Numbered from the stretch's first letter, positions 52,648 through 60,610 are shown. The stretch: 64,000 nt of DNA from Streptomyces sclerotialus (GCF_040907265.1 NZ_JBFOHP010000002.1:3868501-3932500), one strand, 5' to 3'. Numbers and translations: made by a program. Notes: generated from the sequence alone by a model not told the origin.

Positions 52648-52663
52648 TGTGAGGCAGTTCACA
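52648..52663. promoter_or_regulatory. Rex (redox-sensing repressor) operator upstream of nuoA
   Basis: TGTGAGGCAGTTCACA: half-sites TGTGA and TCACA in perfect inverted repeat with 6-bp spacing, matching the Streptomyces Rex operator pattern TGTGAAC-N3-TTCACA at 14 of its specified ends, and located 93-108 bp upstream of the nuoA start. Rex represses respiratory genes when NADH is low and is released when the NADH/NAD+ ratio is high. In Streptomyces coelicolor nuoA-N is a described Rex target. Confidence 0.75.
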
Positions 52664-53220
52664 AGCCCTGGCCGCCTGCATCCTATGCCCGTACGTCTGT
52701 GATCTGCGACACGGGGTGCGACAACGGCTTTGTGATCTCCACCACCTGACGAAGGATCATGAAGTCGGATGAGCGGTGATCTTCGCACCGGAAGCGTCCG
52801 GGTGATCACTTCACGTGACAAAATCAGCGGTCGCCGCTGGTCAGAGCGGTGCCTCCTCTATCAAGAGCTACGCAGCGCAAGCAAATTGGCGCTGGACGGC
52901 GTCAACTGATAGCGCTCACCCATCCGTCCGCGTGACCCAGTCGTGACCTCGCCGTGATCGCCGGTACGTGCATCGCTTCACGAGCGCACCCCACGAGGAC
53001 ATAACGGTCACTCAAGAGTGAGCTATCCCACGCGTTTCACATCTCTAAAACCTTGACGGTCGGGAAGCCTTGGCGTGTCGGTTGCGAAGGTGCTAAGTGC
53101 CGTGCTGATGCGCATCGAGCGGTAAATGCCGTGCACAGGAACATGATCACGAAATTCGGACACGCCCACGCCCGGCTCACGCCTGGCCGATTGGCCCGTT
53201 TTGTTCACCGTGTACGCGTC

Positions 53221-53242
53221 AAAAGTGGTGCACACCACCTTT
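53221..53242. promoter_or_regulatory. Dyad element upstream of the NlpC/P60 gene
   Basis: A near-perfect inverted repeat of 22 bp: outer AAA/TTT, one mismatched pair, then GTGGTG and CACCAC around a 2-bp centre (CA). It ends 38 bp before the ATG. The 2-bp spacing is too tight for an RNA hairpin, so a DNA-binding operator is likelier. Confidence 0.4.
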
Positions 53243-53280
53243 GTTGGCAGCAACCTGTGGCTCCTGATAGCCGTGGTGCC

Positions 53281-54096
53281 ATGTCCCCGAACGCACTCAT
53301 ACCCAGCCACCGGAAGCCCCGCCGCTCCGCGACCTCGCGGGCCGTGCGCGCAGGGTTCACCGGTGGCATCCTCACGCTGGCGGTGACCGGTACCGCCGTT
53401 CCCGCGAACGCCAACGGTGAGAAGCCGGCCTCCGAGACCCAGGAGCTGCCGACCATCACCGCCGAGCTCGCGACGTCCGTGGCGAAGACCGCGGACACCA
53501 CCCAGCAGGTGGCGGACCAGTACGAGCTGCAGGCAGCGCAGGACTCGGTCTTCTCCAAGGCCGACAAGGCCGCGCAGAAGGCCAAGGACAAGGCCGTCGA
53601 GGCCAAGCGCAAGGAAGAAGCCGAGAAGAAGGCCGCAGCGGCCCGCAAGGCCAAGGAGGCCGAGCAGGCCCGCGCCTCGCGCTCCGCCGACCGCGGACCG
53701 CTCCTCTCCGCCTCCGCCTCGGTGGACACCGGCTCGCTCTCCGGCTCCACCGCCTCCCTGGTGGACTTCCTCAAGGCCCAGGTCGGCAAGGCCTACGTGA
53801 GCGGCGCGACCGGCCCGTCCGCGTACGACTGCTCCGGCCTCACCCAGGCCGCCTTCCGGCAGATCGGCATCGACCTGCCGCGCGTCTCCCAGGACCAGTC
53901 GACCGCCGGCACCCAGGTGGGCCTGGACAGCCTCCAGGTGGGCGACATCCTCTACTGGGGCAGCGCGGGCAGCGCGTACCACGTCGCGGTCTACATCGGC
54001 GGCGGCCAGTTCATCGGCGCGCAGAACTCCAGCACGGGCGTCGTGCAGCGCGACATGAGCTACGACCAGCCGACGGGCGCCGTCCGCGTCCGCTGA
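53281..54096 (+). CDS. Secreted NlpC/P60 (C40) peptidoglycan hydrolase
   Basis: Product of 271 aa. A twin-Arg-like basic start (HRKPRRSATSRAVRAG) and hydrophobic segment (26-44) ending PANAN form a signal peptide. An Ala/Lys/Glu-rich coiled coil runs about 75-135. The NlpC/P60 domain (158-271) has catalytic C184 in AYDCSGLTQ and H234 in AYHVAVYIG. It cleaves gamma-D-Glu-diaminopimelate or similar peptide bonds in peptidoglycan outside the cell. The ATG at 53281 has no strong ribosome binding site; an in-frame upstream start at 53053 would spoil the signal peptide. A 22-bp hairpin terminates it. Confidence 0.9.
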   Translation: MSPNALIPSHRKPRRSATSRAVRAGFTGGILTLAVTGTAVPANANGEKPASETQELPTITAELATSVAKTADTTQQVADQYELQAAQDSVFSKADKAAQKAKDKAVEAKRKEEAEKKAAAARKAKEAEQARASRSADRGPLLSASASVDTGSLSGSTASLVDFLKAQVGKAYVSGATGPSAYDCSGLTQAAFRQIGIDLPRVSQDQSTAGTQVGLDSLQVGDILYWGSAGSAYHVAVYIGGGQFIGAQNSSTGVVQRDMSYDQPTGAVRVR

Positions 54097-54119
54097 CGCC
54101 CCTCAGGGCTCGCACGCAC

Positions 54120-54170
54120 ACGGCGAAAGGGCCGTCGTCCCCCCGCTCGGGACGACGGCCCTTTCGCCGT
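54120..54170. terminator. Strong bidirectional hairpin terminator
   Basis: Perfect 22-bp inverted repeat (54120-54141 with 54149-54170), 7-nt loop, between the convergent NlpC/P60 and ABM-domain genes. Confidence 0.87.
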
Positions 54171-54201
54171 ACTTCGAGGCTTTCGCCCGTTCCTGTGCGC
54201 C

Positions 54202-54528
54202 CTACTGGCGCGGCTTGACCTCGGCCATCTCGCCCCAGCCGGTGCCCTCGGTCTCGACGTTGATGATCTCCGGGGTGCTCGCGACGAGGCCGGACATCAG
54301 CTCGATGGCCTCCTTGAAGTGGTCGGACTGGACGTGCGCCACGCCGGCCTCCTGGTCCGCGAACGCCTCCAGCAGCACGAACTGGTCCGGGTTCTCGACG
54401 CTCCGGGACCACTCGAAGAAGATGTTGCCCGGCTCCGCGCGGGTGGCGAGCGTGAAGGGCTCGGTCAGCGACAGCCACTGGTCGCTCTTCTCCGGCCGGA
54501 CGGTGAACTTCACAGCGATGAAAATCAT
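54202..54528 (-). CDS. Antibiotic biosynthesis monooxygenase (ABM)-domain protein
   Basis: Product of 108 aa, one ferredoxin-like ABM domain. It shows the start MIFIAVKFTVRPEKSDQWL, the central FFEWSRSVENPDQFVLLEAFAD and the HVQSDHFKEA motif, close to quinol monooxygenase YgiN and LsrG relatives. Such small dimeric proteins oxidise quinols, degrade haem-like substrates or act as isomerases. The family start M at 54528 is chosen; no clear ribosome binding site is seen, so translation may be leaderless. Its position beside quinone-related genes makes a quinol substrate possible (inference). Confidence 0.85.
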   Translation of the reverse strand: MIFIAVKFTVRPEKSDQWLSLTEPFTLATRAEPGNIFFEWSRSVENPDQFVLLEAFADQEAGVAHVQSDHFKEAIELMSGLVASTPEIINVETEGTGWGEMAEVKPRQ

Positions 54529-54584
54529 GCGACCACTGTGCGCCGCTGACGCCCTCGCCGCGAGCCGACGTGCCCGCCATTCCA

Positions 54585-54624
54585 CCGCTGCCGGAAAACC
54601 CGCTGCCGGAAAACCCGCTGCCGG
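54585..54624. repeat. 15-bp tandem repeat, 2.7 copies
   Basis: CCGCTGCCGGAAAAC at 54585-54599 and 54600-54614, with a third partial copy to 54624, in the gap between the ABM gene and the IclR gene. Confidence 0.6.
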
Positions 54625-54642
54625 TCCGCCGGCCCCGGCCGG

Positions 54643-55431
54643 TCAGGCCCCGGCCGCGGCGCGGATCAGTACGGACGCCAGTTCGCCCCGGCGCGCGGGG
54701 TAGTCCGCGGTCGGCAGCGACACCGACAGCGCGCGGACGGAGCCGTCGGGCCCCTCGCCCGGGAGGCGGACGGCGAGACAGGTGTGGGCCGGATCGGTCT
54801 CCCCGACCGACACGGCGAGCCCGTCCCGGCGCACCCGGGCCAGCTCCGCCTCGAAGCGCTCGGGCGAGGTGATCGTACGGTCGGTCAGCCGGGGCAGCCC
54901 GTGCGCGGCGAGGTAGCGGCGGCGCGCGGGCCGGTTCAGCGTGGCGAGCAGCACCTTGCCGTGCGCGGTGGCGTGCGCCCCGTGGTCGGGGCCCACCGCG
55001 AACGGCCCGCCGGCCGCCGACACCGGCAGCGTGCTGTCGACGACCGCGATCCGGTCCTGCCCCGCCGCGCTGAGGTACGCATGCGTCCCGGTGGCGCGCC
55101 GTACGCCCAGCAGCAGCTCGCGTGCGCCGTCCTCGATCCCGGTCTGCCGCTGGAACGCCCGGTGCAGCGCGGGCACCTGGGGACCCAGGACGTATCCCCC
55201 GCCCGTACGTGTCACGTGCCCGCGCGCGGTCAGCGGGCCCAGCAGGTTGTAGACCGTGGACAGCGAGCAGCCCAGCCGCCGGGCCAGCGCCTTGGCCGTC
55301 ACCGGCCCGGCGGAACCGGCCACCGCGTCGAGCACGTCCAGCGCCCGGTCGACGGAGAGCGGCCCGCCCGTGGCGCCACCGGAGGCGGGGCCGCCGGCGG
55401 CGTGGGGTCCGTTGACGGGTGCGGCGGACAT
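54643..55431 (-). CDS. IclR-family transcriptional regulator
   Basis: Product of 262 aa. The winged helix-turn-helix covers about 27-88 (VDRALDVLDAV; TAKALARRLGCSLSTVYNLLGPL) and the IclR effector domain about 95-255, with THAYLSAAGQDRIAVVDS and the AHGKVLLATLNR motif. The ATG at 55431 has GGAGGGATCC upstream. The first 25 residues are a Gly/Pro/Ala tail. The effector and targets are unknown; the adjacent ABM gene lies downstream on the same strand, about 115 bp away. Confidence 0.9.
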   Translation of the reverse strand: MSAAPVNGPHAAGGPASGGATGGPLSVDRALDVLDAVAGSAGPVTAKALARRLGCSLSTVYNLLGPLTARGHVTRTGGGYVLGPQVPALHRAFQRQTGIEDGARELLLGVRRATGTHAYLSAAGQDRIAVVDSTLPVSAAGGPFAVGPDHGAHATAHGKVLLATLNRPARRRYLAAHGLPRLTDRTITSPERFEAELARVRRDGLAVSVGETDPAHTCLAVRLPGEGPDGSVRALSVSLPTADYPARRGELASVLIRAAAGA

Positions 55432-55483
55432 GACGGATCCCTCCGGACCTCTCGGGCGACGGCTGCTGTCCCTCCAGGATCCC

Positions 55484-55651
55484 TCACCTCGGCCGGAGCC
55501 TGCTCTGCCGGTTGGCCTCCCGCACCCTCGCCCGCAGCTCCGCCTTCCGGTCCTCGGCCCCCTCGGCGTCCGCCGGCCGGCCCGCCGGCTCCGTACGCTC
55601 GCCACCGTCCTCCCGCTCGCCCCGCACACCACCCTCCGGAACCGCGCTCAT
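55484..55651 (-). CDS. Possible small charged protein of 55 aa
   Basis: An open frame beginning at ATG 55651 with GAAGGGGA at suitable distance upstream. The product is Glu/Arg/Gly-rich and ends in a likely helix, ELRARVREANRQSRLRPR. It has no recognised domain. It lies in an otherwise empty gap of about 480 bp upstream of the IclR gene. High G+C makes random frames common, so coding status is uncertain. Confidence 0.35.
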   Translation of the reverse strand: MSAVPEGGVRGEREDGGERTEPAGRPADAEGAEDRKAELRARVREANRQSRLRPR

Positions 55652-55860
55652 GGCGTCCCCTTCCCGTCGCCCGACAGCCGCTTCCGTCCCCTCGCGACAC
55701 CCTTGTCCATCCCTCACCCTCCGTACTGCGTCCGGTGCTGTGTGTGCACCCCCCAGCCTGACCGCAGTTCGGCCCGCACGGCAGTAGGCACATTCCGCCA
55801 ACTTCGGGCGTCAAGGCGCATGTTGAGACAGGGGTTCGATCCCGGGGCGCGACATGACGA

Positions 55861-55889
55861 TGCCGCCCTCGGTGGAACCGAGGGCGGCA
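55861..55889 (-). terminator. Hairpin terminator after the geranylgeranyl-reductase-family gene
   Basis: Perfect 13-bp inverted repeat (55861-55873 with 55877-55889) with a 3-nt loop GGA, 25 bp past the stop codon of the minus-strand gene. Confidence 0.75.
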
Positions 55890-55914
55890 GGTCAGATGGG
55901 GTGCGCGGAGCGGG

Positions 55915-57225
55915 TCAGGCCTTCGGGGCGACCTTGCTCAGGCCGTTGATGATGCGGTCCATGGCGTCGCCGCCGGTCGGGTCGGTGAGGTTGGCCAGCA
56001 TCTTCAGGGTGAACTTCATCAGGACCGGGTGGGTGAGGCCGCGCTCCGTGGCCAGCTTCATGACCTTCGGGTTGCCGATGAGCTTCACGAAGGCGCGGCC
56101 CAGGGAGTAGTAGCCGCCGTAGGTGTCCTTGAGGACCTTCGGGTAGCGCTGGAGGGCCAGCTCGCGCTGGGCGTACGTGGCGCGCGCGTGCGCCTGGACG
56201 ATGACGTCGGCGGCGATCTGGCCGGACTCCATGGCGTACGCGATGCCCTCGCCGTTGAAGGGGTTCACCAGGCCGCCCGCGTCACCGACCAGGAGGAGGC
56301 CCTTGGTGTAGTGCGGCTGGCGGTTGAAGGCCATCGGGAGGGCGGCGCCGCGGATCGGGCCGGTCATGTTCTCCGGGGTGTAGCCCCAGTCCTCCGGCAT
56401 GGAGGCGCACCAGGCCTTGAGGATCTCGCGCCAGTCCAGCTCCTTGAAGCTGCTGGAGGTGTTCAGCACGCCCAGGCCCACGTTGGAGGTGCCGTCGCCC
56501 ATGCCGAAGATCCAGCCGTAGCCGGGCAGCAGGCGGTCCTGCGGGCCGCTGCGGTCCCACAGCTCCAGCCAGGACTCCAGGTAGTCGTCGTCGTGCCGAG
56601 GCGAGGTGAAGTACGTACGGACCGCGACGCCCATCGGACGGTCCTCGCGGCGGTGCAGGCCCATCGCCAGCGAGAGCCGGGTGGAGTTGCCGTCGGCGGC
56701 GACCACGAGCGGGGCGCGGAAGGAGACCGGGGTCTTCTCCTCGCCGAGCTTGGCGGTCACGCCCTCGATGCGCCCGGTGAGGTCGTTGACGATCGGGCCG
56801 CTGACGTTGCAGCGCTCGTACAGCCGCGCGCCGGCCTTCTGCGCCTGGCGGGCCAGCTGCTCGTCGAAGTCGTCACGCTTGCGGACGAGTCCGTAGTCCG
56901 GGTACGAGGCGAGGTCGGGCCAGTCGAGCTGGAGGCGGACGCCGCCGCCGATGATGCGCAGGCCCTTGTTGCGCAGCCAGCCGGCCTCCTCGGAGATGTC
57001 GATGCCCATCGCCACCAGCTGCTTGGTGGCGCGCGGGGTGAGGCCGTCACCGCAGACCTTCTCGCGGGGGAAGGCCGTCTTCTCCAGCAGGAGGACGTCC
57101 AGGCCGGCCTTGGCGAGGTGGTAAGCGGTCGCCGAGCCGGCCGGGCCGGCCCCCACGACGATCACATCGGCGGTGTGCTCGGAGCGGGCCTGGGTGGCGG
57201 TGGCGGCATCGGTCACGTCGGTCAC
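55915..57225 (-). CDS. menJ: Geranylgeranyl-reductase-family flavoprotein, probable menaquinone reductase
   Basis: Product of 436 aa. FAD-binding motif GAGPAGSATAYHLAKAG near residues 25-41, then the family signature PREKVCGDGLTPRA (about 53-66), and the second FAD motif GDAGGLVNPFNGEGIAYAMESG around 305-326. Family members reduce isoprenoid double bonds. The actinobacterial branch includes MenJ, which hydrogenates one unit of the menaquinone side chain. The location near menG and mqnC supports this. Start: GTG at 57225 with GGGAGA upstream. Specific assignment to menaquinone is inference. Confidence 0.82.
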   Translation of the reverse strand: MTDVTDAATATQARSEHTADVIVVGAGPAGSATAYHLAKAGLDVLLLEKTAFPREKVCGDGLTPRATKQLVAMGIDISEEAGWLRNKGLRIIGGGVRLQLDWPDLASYPDYGLVRKRDDFDEQLARQAQKAGARLYERCNVSGPIVNDLTGRIEGVTAKLGEEKTPVSFRAPLVVAADGNSTRLSLAMGLHRREDRPMGVAVRTYFTSPRHDDDYLESWLELWDRSGPQDRLLPGYGWIFGMGDGTSNVGLGVLNTSSSFKELDWREILKAWCASMPEDWGYTPENMTGPIRGAALPMAFNRQPHYTKGLLLVGDAGGLVNPFNGEGIAYAMESGQIAADVIVQAHARATYAQRELALQRYPKVLKDTYGGYYSLGRAFVKLIGNPKVMKLATERGLTHPVLMKFTLKMLANLTDPTGGDAMDRIINGLSKVAPKA

Positions 57226-57322
57226 GGCGTTGTCTCCCGGAACTCGATATCTGGGTGCCGACCGGCACTGGACCTGTGCAGTCTATGCAGGCCGATGTGA
57301 TCCGATTCCGAAGGGTTGGCCC

Positions 57323-57844
57323 ATGCAGAAGTCGCTCCCGCCGCTTCCCGCCGTCGAGCTGCGCGTCCCCACGGAGGAGGACGCATGGAACTGGCACCGG
57401 GTGTTCGACGACCCGGAGGTCATGGAGTTCCACGGCGGCGCGTCCGCCGAGCCGTCGGTCTACGCGGAGCTGACCGCCCGACAGCGCCGCCACCACGCCG
57501 AACGCGGCTACTGCCTCTACACGATGCTCGACCCGGCGGACGGCGCGGTGATCGGCTTCACCGGCGCGCAGCCGTGGCCGCACACGGACTGGGGGCCGGT
57601 CGGCGAGATAGAGATCGGCTGGCGGCTGGGCCGGAAGTACTGGGGCAGGGGCTACGCCACGGCCGCGGCCCGGCTGGCCCTGGAGCACGTACGCGCTGCC
57701 GGGGTACCGCACGTCGTGGCGATGGTGGACGCGCGCAACGCCCGTTCGATCGCGGTGACCCGGCGGCTGGGCATGCGGCAGGCGGAGACCTTCGTCTCGC
57801 CCGTGTCGCGGGCGACGGGGCTGTGCCACCGGCTGGACCTCTGA
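57323..57844 (+). CDS. GNAT-family N-acetyltransferase (RimJ/RimL-like)
   Basis: Product of 173 aa. The ATG at 57323 follows AAGGG. The motif-A segment IGWRLGRKYWGRGYATAAARLALEH (about 92-116) binds acetyl-CoA, and NARSIAVTRRLGMR is the usual C-terminal motif (about 140-153). The closest families acetylate amino acids or ribosomal-protein termini; the substrate is unknown. It starts about 100 bp from the divergent reductase gene and ends facing the HxlR gene. Confidence 0.9.
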   Translation: MQKSLPPLPAVELRVPTEEDAWNWHRVFDDPEVMEFHGGASAEPSVYAELTARQRRHHAERGYCLYTMLDPADGAVIGFTGAQPWPHTDWGPVGEIEIGWRLGRKYWGRGYATAAARLALEHVRAAGVPHVVAMVDARNARSIAVTRRLGMRQAETFVSPVSRATGLCHRLDL

Positions 57845-57851
57845 CCCCGTC

Positions 57852-57867
57852 GGCCCCTCTCGGGGCC
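57852..57867. terminator. Short hairpin between convergent genes
   Basis: GGCCCC-TCTC-GGGGCC, a perfect 6-bp stem just after the acetyltransferase stop and 24 bp from the HxlR gene end. Confidence 0.4.
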
Positions 57868-57891
57868 ACCGGGCCCCTCGGGTCCGTACGC

Positions 57892-58248
57892 TCAGCGCGG
57901 CGCGTCGGCCGGGTACGGCGCGCCGCCGAGTATGTGCTCGCGGCCCCAGGCGCCGAGCGGCGCCAGCGCGTCGTTCAGCGCCACGCCGCGGGCGGTGAGG
58001 GAGTACTCGACGCGGGGCGGCACCTCGTCGTACACCTCACGGTGCACGATGCCGTCCTCCTCCAGCTCCCGCAGCTGCGCGGCGAGCACCTTCTCCGTGA
58101 TGCCCGGCACCTGCCGACGCAGCTCACCGAAGCGGCACGTCCGCTCGCCGAGCGCCCAGAGGATCAGCACCTTCCACTTTCCGGTGATCACGCTCATCGC
58201 TGCGTCGGTCCCGCAGACGTACGCCCCCGGCCTCCGTACGGCCCCCAT
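57892..58248 (-). CDS. HxlR-family winged-helix regulator, possibly redox-sensing
   Basis: Product of 118 aa. The ATG at 58248 is preferred since GGAGGGG lies upstream; GTG at 58272 has no such site. The HxlR domain has CGTDAAMSVITGKWKVLILWAL (about 12-33), then RFGELRRQVPGITEKVLAAQLRELEEDG and a beta-wing. The near-N-terminal C12 corresponds to the cysteine used for thiol sensing in YodB/QorR-type members. It is divergent from an imine-reductase-like gene, with a 12-bp palindrome between them, a standard arrangement for a regulator of its neighbour. Confidence 0.88.
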   Translation of the reverse strand: MGAVRRPGAYVCGTDAAMSVITGKWKVLILWALGERTCRFGELRRQVPGITEKVLAAQLRELEEDGIVHREVYDEVPPRVEYSLTARGVALNDALAPLGAWGREHILGGAPYPADAPR

Positions 58249-58291
58249 GCCCCACCCCTCCGACCTGGTCACTCACCCCGCGGTAACCGCC

Positions 58292-58303
58292 CACTTCGAA
58301 GTG
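58292..58303. promoter_or_regulatory. Palindrome in the HxlR/imine-reductase promoter region
   Basis: CACTTCGAAGTG, a perfect 12-bp palindrome 42 bp before the oxidoreductase ATG and 44 bp before the HxlR start. It is a likely operator of the divergent HxlR regulator (AAGT-containing symmetric sites are usual for this family). A TAAT-type -10 right before the ATG suggests a leaderless oxidoreductase message. Confidence 0.55.
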
Positions 58304-58344
58304 CGTACTGGTGCACCCGTGAGCCTGCGGCAAGGCTAATCCGC

Positions 58345-59250
58345 ATGACTGACAACGCCGTTGACACGCACGGAATGCCCGGCCTCACGCTGCTCGGGCT
58401 CGGTGACATGGGTACCGCCCTCGCCCGCGCCTGGCTCGCCGCCGGCCATCCGCTCACCGTATGGAACCGCACGGCGGCGCGGGCCGCACCGCTCGCCGCC
58501 GAGGGCGCGGCCGTCGCCGCCACCGCCGCCGAAGCGGTGGCCGCCCACCGCCTCGTCGTCGTCTGCCTGCTCGACGACGCCTCGGTCGGCACAGCCCTCG
58601 CCGACGCCGACCTGACGGGCAAGGACCTGGTGAACCTCACCACCGGTACCCCGGGGCAGGGCCGGGCCCGCGCCGAGTGGGCCCGGGAGCGGGGCGCCCG
58701 CTTCGTGGACGGCGGCATCATGGCGACACCGCCGATGATCGGCGCTCCGGAGGCCGGTGGTTACGTCTTCTACAGCGGCGACCGCGGCCTCTTCGACGCC
58801 CACCGGGAGACCCTGGCCGTGCCGGCCGCCACCCGGTACGTCGGCACGGACCCCGGGCACGCGGCGCTGCACGACGAGGCGCTGCTGAGCGCGATGTACG
58901 GCATGTTCGCCGGGGTCGCGCACGCCTTCGCGCTGATCCGCCGCGAGGACATCGCGCCGAAGGACTTCGCGCCGCTGCTCGCGGACTGGCTGTCGGCCAT
59001 GACCGCGTCCGTGCACGAGGCCGCCGAGCACCTCCAGAGCGGCGACTACACCAGGGGCGTGGTCTCCACCCTGGCCATGCAGGTGGCGGGGGTACCGACA
59101 CTGCTGCGCACGGCCGAGGAGCAGGGCGTCAGTCCCGAACTGCTGACGCCCGTGCTGGCCCTGATGGAGCGCAGGCTCGCGGCCGGGCACGGCGACGAGA
59201 GCACCACGGGCCTGATCGACCTGCTGGTACGCGACCGCGCTGTCGGCTGA
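58345..59250 (+). CDS. NADPH-dependent imine-reductase-like oxidoreductase
   Basis: Product of 301 aa. Rossmann motif GLGDMGTALARAW (18-30) with NRT following (NADPH-type). The imine reductase hallmarks are LVNLTTGTPGQ (95-105), DGGIMATPPMIG (122-133) and the active-site region ALHDEALLSAMYGMFAG (174-190), with D177 at the position of the catalytic aspartate of R-selective enzymes. The C-terminal domain is the usual helical dimerisation unit. The natural substrate of such enzymes is mostly unknown. It is divergent from HxlR. The alternative is a generic beta-hydroxyacid dehydrogenase, but the lysine of that family is absent. Confidence 0.85.
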   Translation: MTDNAVDTHGMPGLTLLGLGDMGTALARAWLAAGHPLTVWNRTAARAAPLAAEGAAVAATAAEAVAAHRLVVVCLLDDASVGTALADADLTGKDLVNLTTGTPGQGRARAEWARERGARFVDGGIMATPPMIGAPEAGGYVFYSGDRGLFDAHRETLAVPAATRYVGTDPGHAALHDEALLSAMYGMFAGVAHAFALIRREDIAPKDFAPLLADWLSAMTASVHEAAEHLQSGDYTRGVVSTLAMQVAGVPTLLRTAEEQGVSPELLTPVLALMERRLAAGHGDESTTGLIDLLVRDRAVG

Positions 59251-59264
59251 CCCTCCGGGGGTCA
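59248..59264. terminator. Hairpin overlapping both stop codons of two convergent genes
   Basis: TGACCC-TCCGG-GGGTCA: the first TGA ends the imine-reductase-like gene and the complementary TGA ends menG. A 6-bp stem, so a weak terminator at most. Confidence 0.35.
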
Positions 59265-59969
59265 GGCGGCCGGCTTCGTCCCCCGGTGCAGGGCGACGAT
59301 CCCGCCGGTGAGGTTGCGCCAGGCGACCTGCTGCCAGCCCGCCCGCTGCAGCCGGGCGGCCAGCGCGGGCTGGTCGGGCCAGGCGCGGATGGAGTCGGCG
59401 AGGTAGACGTACGCGTCGGGGTTGGAACTGACGGCGGTGGCGACCGGCGGCAGCGCGCGCATCAGGTACTCGGTGTAGACGGTCCGGAAGGGCGCCCACG
59501 TCGGGTGGCTGAACTCGCAGATGACGACCCGGCCGCCGGGCTTGGTCACGCGGTACAGCTCCGCCAGCGCGGCGTCGGTGTCCTGGACGTTCCGCAGCCC
59601 GAAGGAGATCGTGACGGCGTCGAACACGCCGTCCGCGAAGGGCAGCTTCATCGCGTCACCGGCGGTGAAGGGCAGCCACGGCTGGCGCTTCTTGCCCTCG
59701 CGCAGCATGCCGGTGGAGAAGTCGCACGGCACGACGTACGCGCCGGTGCGGGCGAACGGCACGGAGGAGGTGCCCGTACCGGCCGCGAGGTCCAGCACCC
59801 GCTCGGCGGGCCGGGCGGCCACCGCGCGGTCCACGGCCTTGCGCCACAGCCGCGTCTGCCCGAGGGACAGCACGTCGTTGGTGAGGTCGTACCGTTCCGC
59901 CACGTCGTCGAACATGGAAGCGACTTCGTGCGGCTGCTTGTCCAGGGATGCTCGGGTCACGACAGCCAT
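59262..59969 (-). CDS. menG: Demethylmenaquinone methyltransferase (UbiE/MenG)
   Basis: Product of 235 aa. SAM motif I is [12 protein letters not shown] (about 58-69), then [32 protein letters not shown] (about 105-128) and the [17 protein letters not shown] block, all standard for UbiE/MenG. It C-methylates demethylmenaquinone with S-adenosylmethionine, the last step of menaquinone formation. The family N-terminus [18 protein letters not shown] is complete. The ATG at 59969 has only a weak GGTG upstream. It is last in a minus-strand series that includes mqnC. Confidence 0.95.
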   Translation of the reverse strand: MAVVTRASLDKQPHEVASMFDDVAERYDLTNDVLSLGQTRLWRKAVDRAVAARPAERVLDLAAGTGTSSVPFARTGAYVVPCDFSTGMLREGKKRQPWLPFTAGDAMKLPFADGVFDAVTISFGLRNVQDTDAALAELYRVTKPGGRVVICEFSHPTWAPFRTVYTEYLMRALPPVATAVSSNPDAYVYLADSIRAWPDQPALAARLQRAGWQQVAWRNLTGGIVALHRGTKPAA

Positions 59970-60007
59970 TGTTCACCACGGGCCGCGGCGAACCGCCCGG
60001 AGGGCAC

Positions 60008-60610
60008 TCAGCGGGCCGTCAGGGACGCGAGGTCGATAGTGATCGGGAAGGGGTGTCCGGTCTCCAGCTTGGTGGTGTGGATCGGATGCTCGGGCGCCGG
60101 GATGTACTCCCCGCGCTCAGCGTGGAGCCAGTACTCATGGACTCGGGGGACGTTGTCCTCGCCCGGCTCGACCCGCCAGTAGTACGGCACTCCTGCCTCG
60201 GCATACATGGCCGGCTTGCGAACGCGGTCGTCCTGGCGCGAACCGGGAGACATCACCTCGATCACCAGGACAACCTTGGCCACCGGGATGCACACCAAAG
60301 TGTCCATGCTCAGCCGGCTGTCATCGAAGACGATGATGTCGGGTTTCGGTCGGTTCCTTTCGTCGACCGTGACGCACTGCTCGGAGTCGAAGGTGTAGGG
60401 ATCGACCAACGCCTCCTCGACTGCGCTCTCGATCTTCCTTCGCACACGGTTGTGCCACCACGACGTCATACCTGAAGGCACCACCCGTCCGTCTACGAGC
60501 TCCCAGTCGAAAGGCAGCTCCAAGTCCGTCACCTGATCGACGGTCCAGCCCTCCTCGGGCGGGAACATCCAGGTCTCAGGAGTGGCCTGCTCCAGCCGTT
60601 CAGCGATCAT
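60008..60610 (-). CDS. Uma2-family protein (PD-(D/E)xK nuclease fold, DUF820)
   Basis: Product of 200 aa. The restriction-endonuclease-like core shows D91 (RPKPDIIVFDD), E118 (VLVIEVMSPGSR) and K132 in the expected order, then YAEAGVPYYWRVEP. These match the PD-(D/E)xK pattern seen in Uma2/DUF820 proteins, which are abundant in actinobacteria and cyanobacteria and of unknown role. The ATG at 60610 is chosen with GGGAG upstream; an ATG at 60622 lacks a site. It stands between menG and mqnC without an obvious link to menaquinone. Confidence 0.88.
   Translation of the reverse strand: MIAERLEQATPETWMFPPEEGWTVDQVTDLELPFDWELVDGRVVPSGMTSWWHNRVRRKIESAVEEALVDPYTFDSEQCVTVDERNRPKPDIIVFDDSRLSMDTLVCIPVAKVVLVIEVMSPGSRQDDRVRKPAMYAEAGVPYYWRVEPGEDNVPRVHEYWLHAERGEYIPAPEHPIHTTKLETGHPFPITIDLASLTAR

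Larger units (their letters stand above)
52556..53280. other. Long divergent intergenic region between nuoA and the NlpC/P60 gene
   Basis: About 725 bp without a convincing coding frame and with lower G+C than its surroundings. It must hold the nuo operon promoter (left part, with the Rex site at 52648-52663) and the promoter and long leader of the cell-wall hydrolase gene (right part, with a dyad at 53221-53242). TGTGATCT appears twice near 52690-52740. No riboswitch of a class I know was recognised. Confidence 0.6.

Noticed and set aside
53050..53280. ydaO-type c-di-AMP riboswitch before the NlpC/P60 gene
   Set aside because: Such switches precede cell-wall hydrolase genes in Streptomyces, but I do not find the conserved core sequences here.
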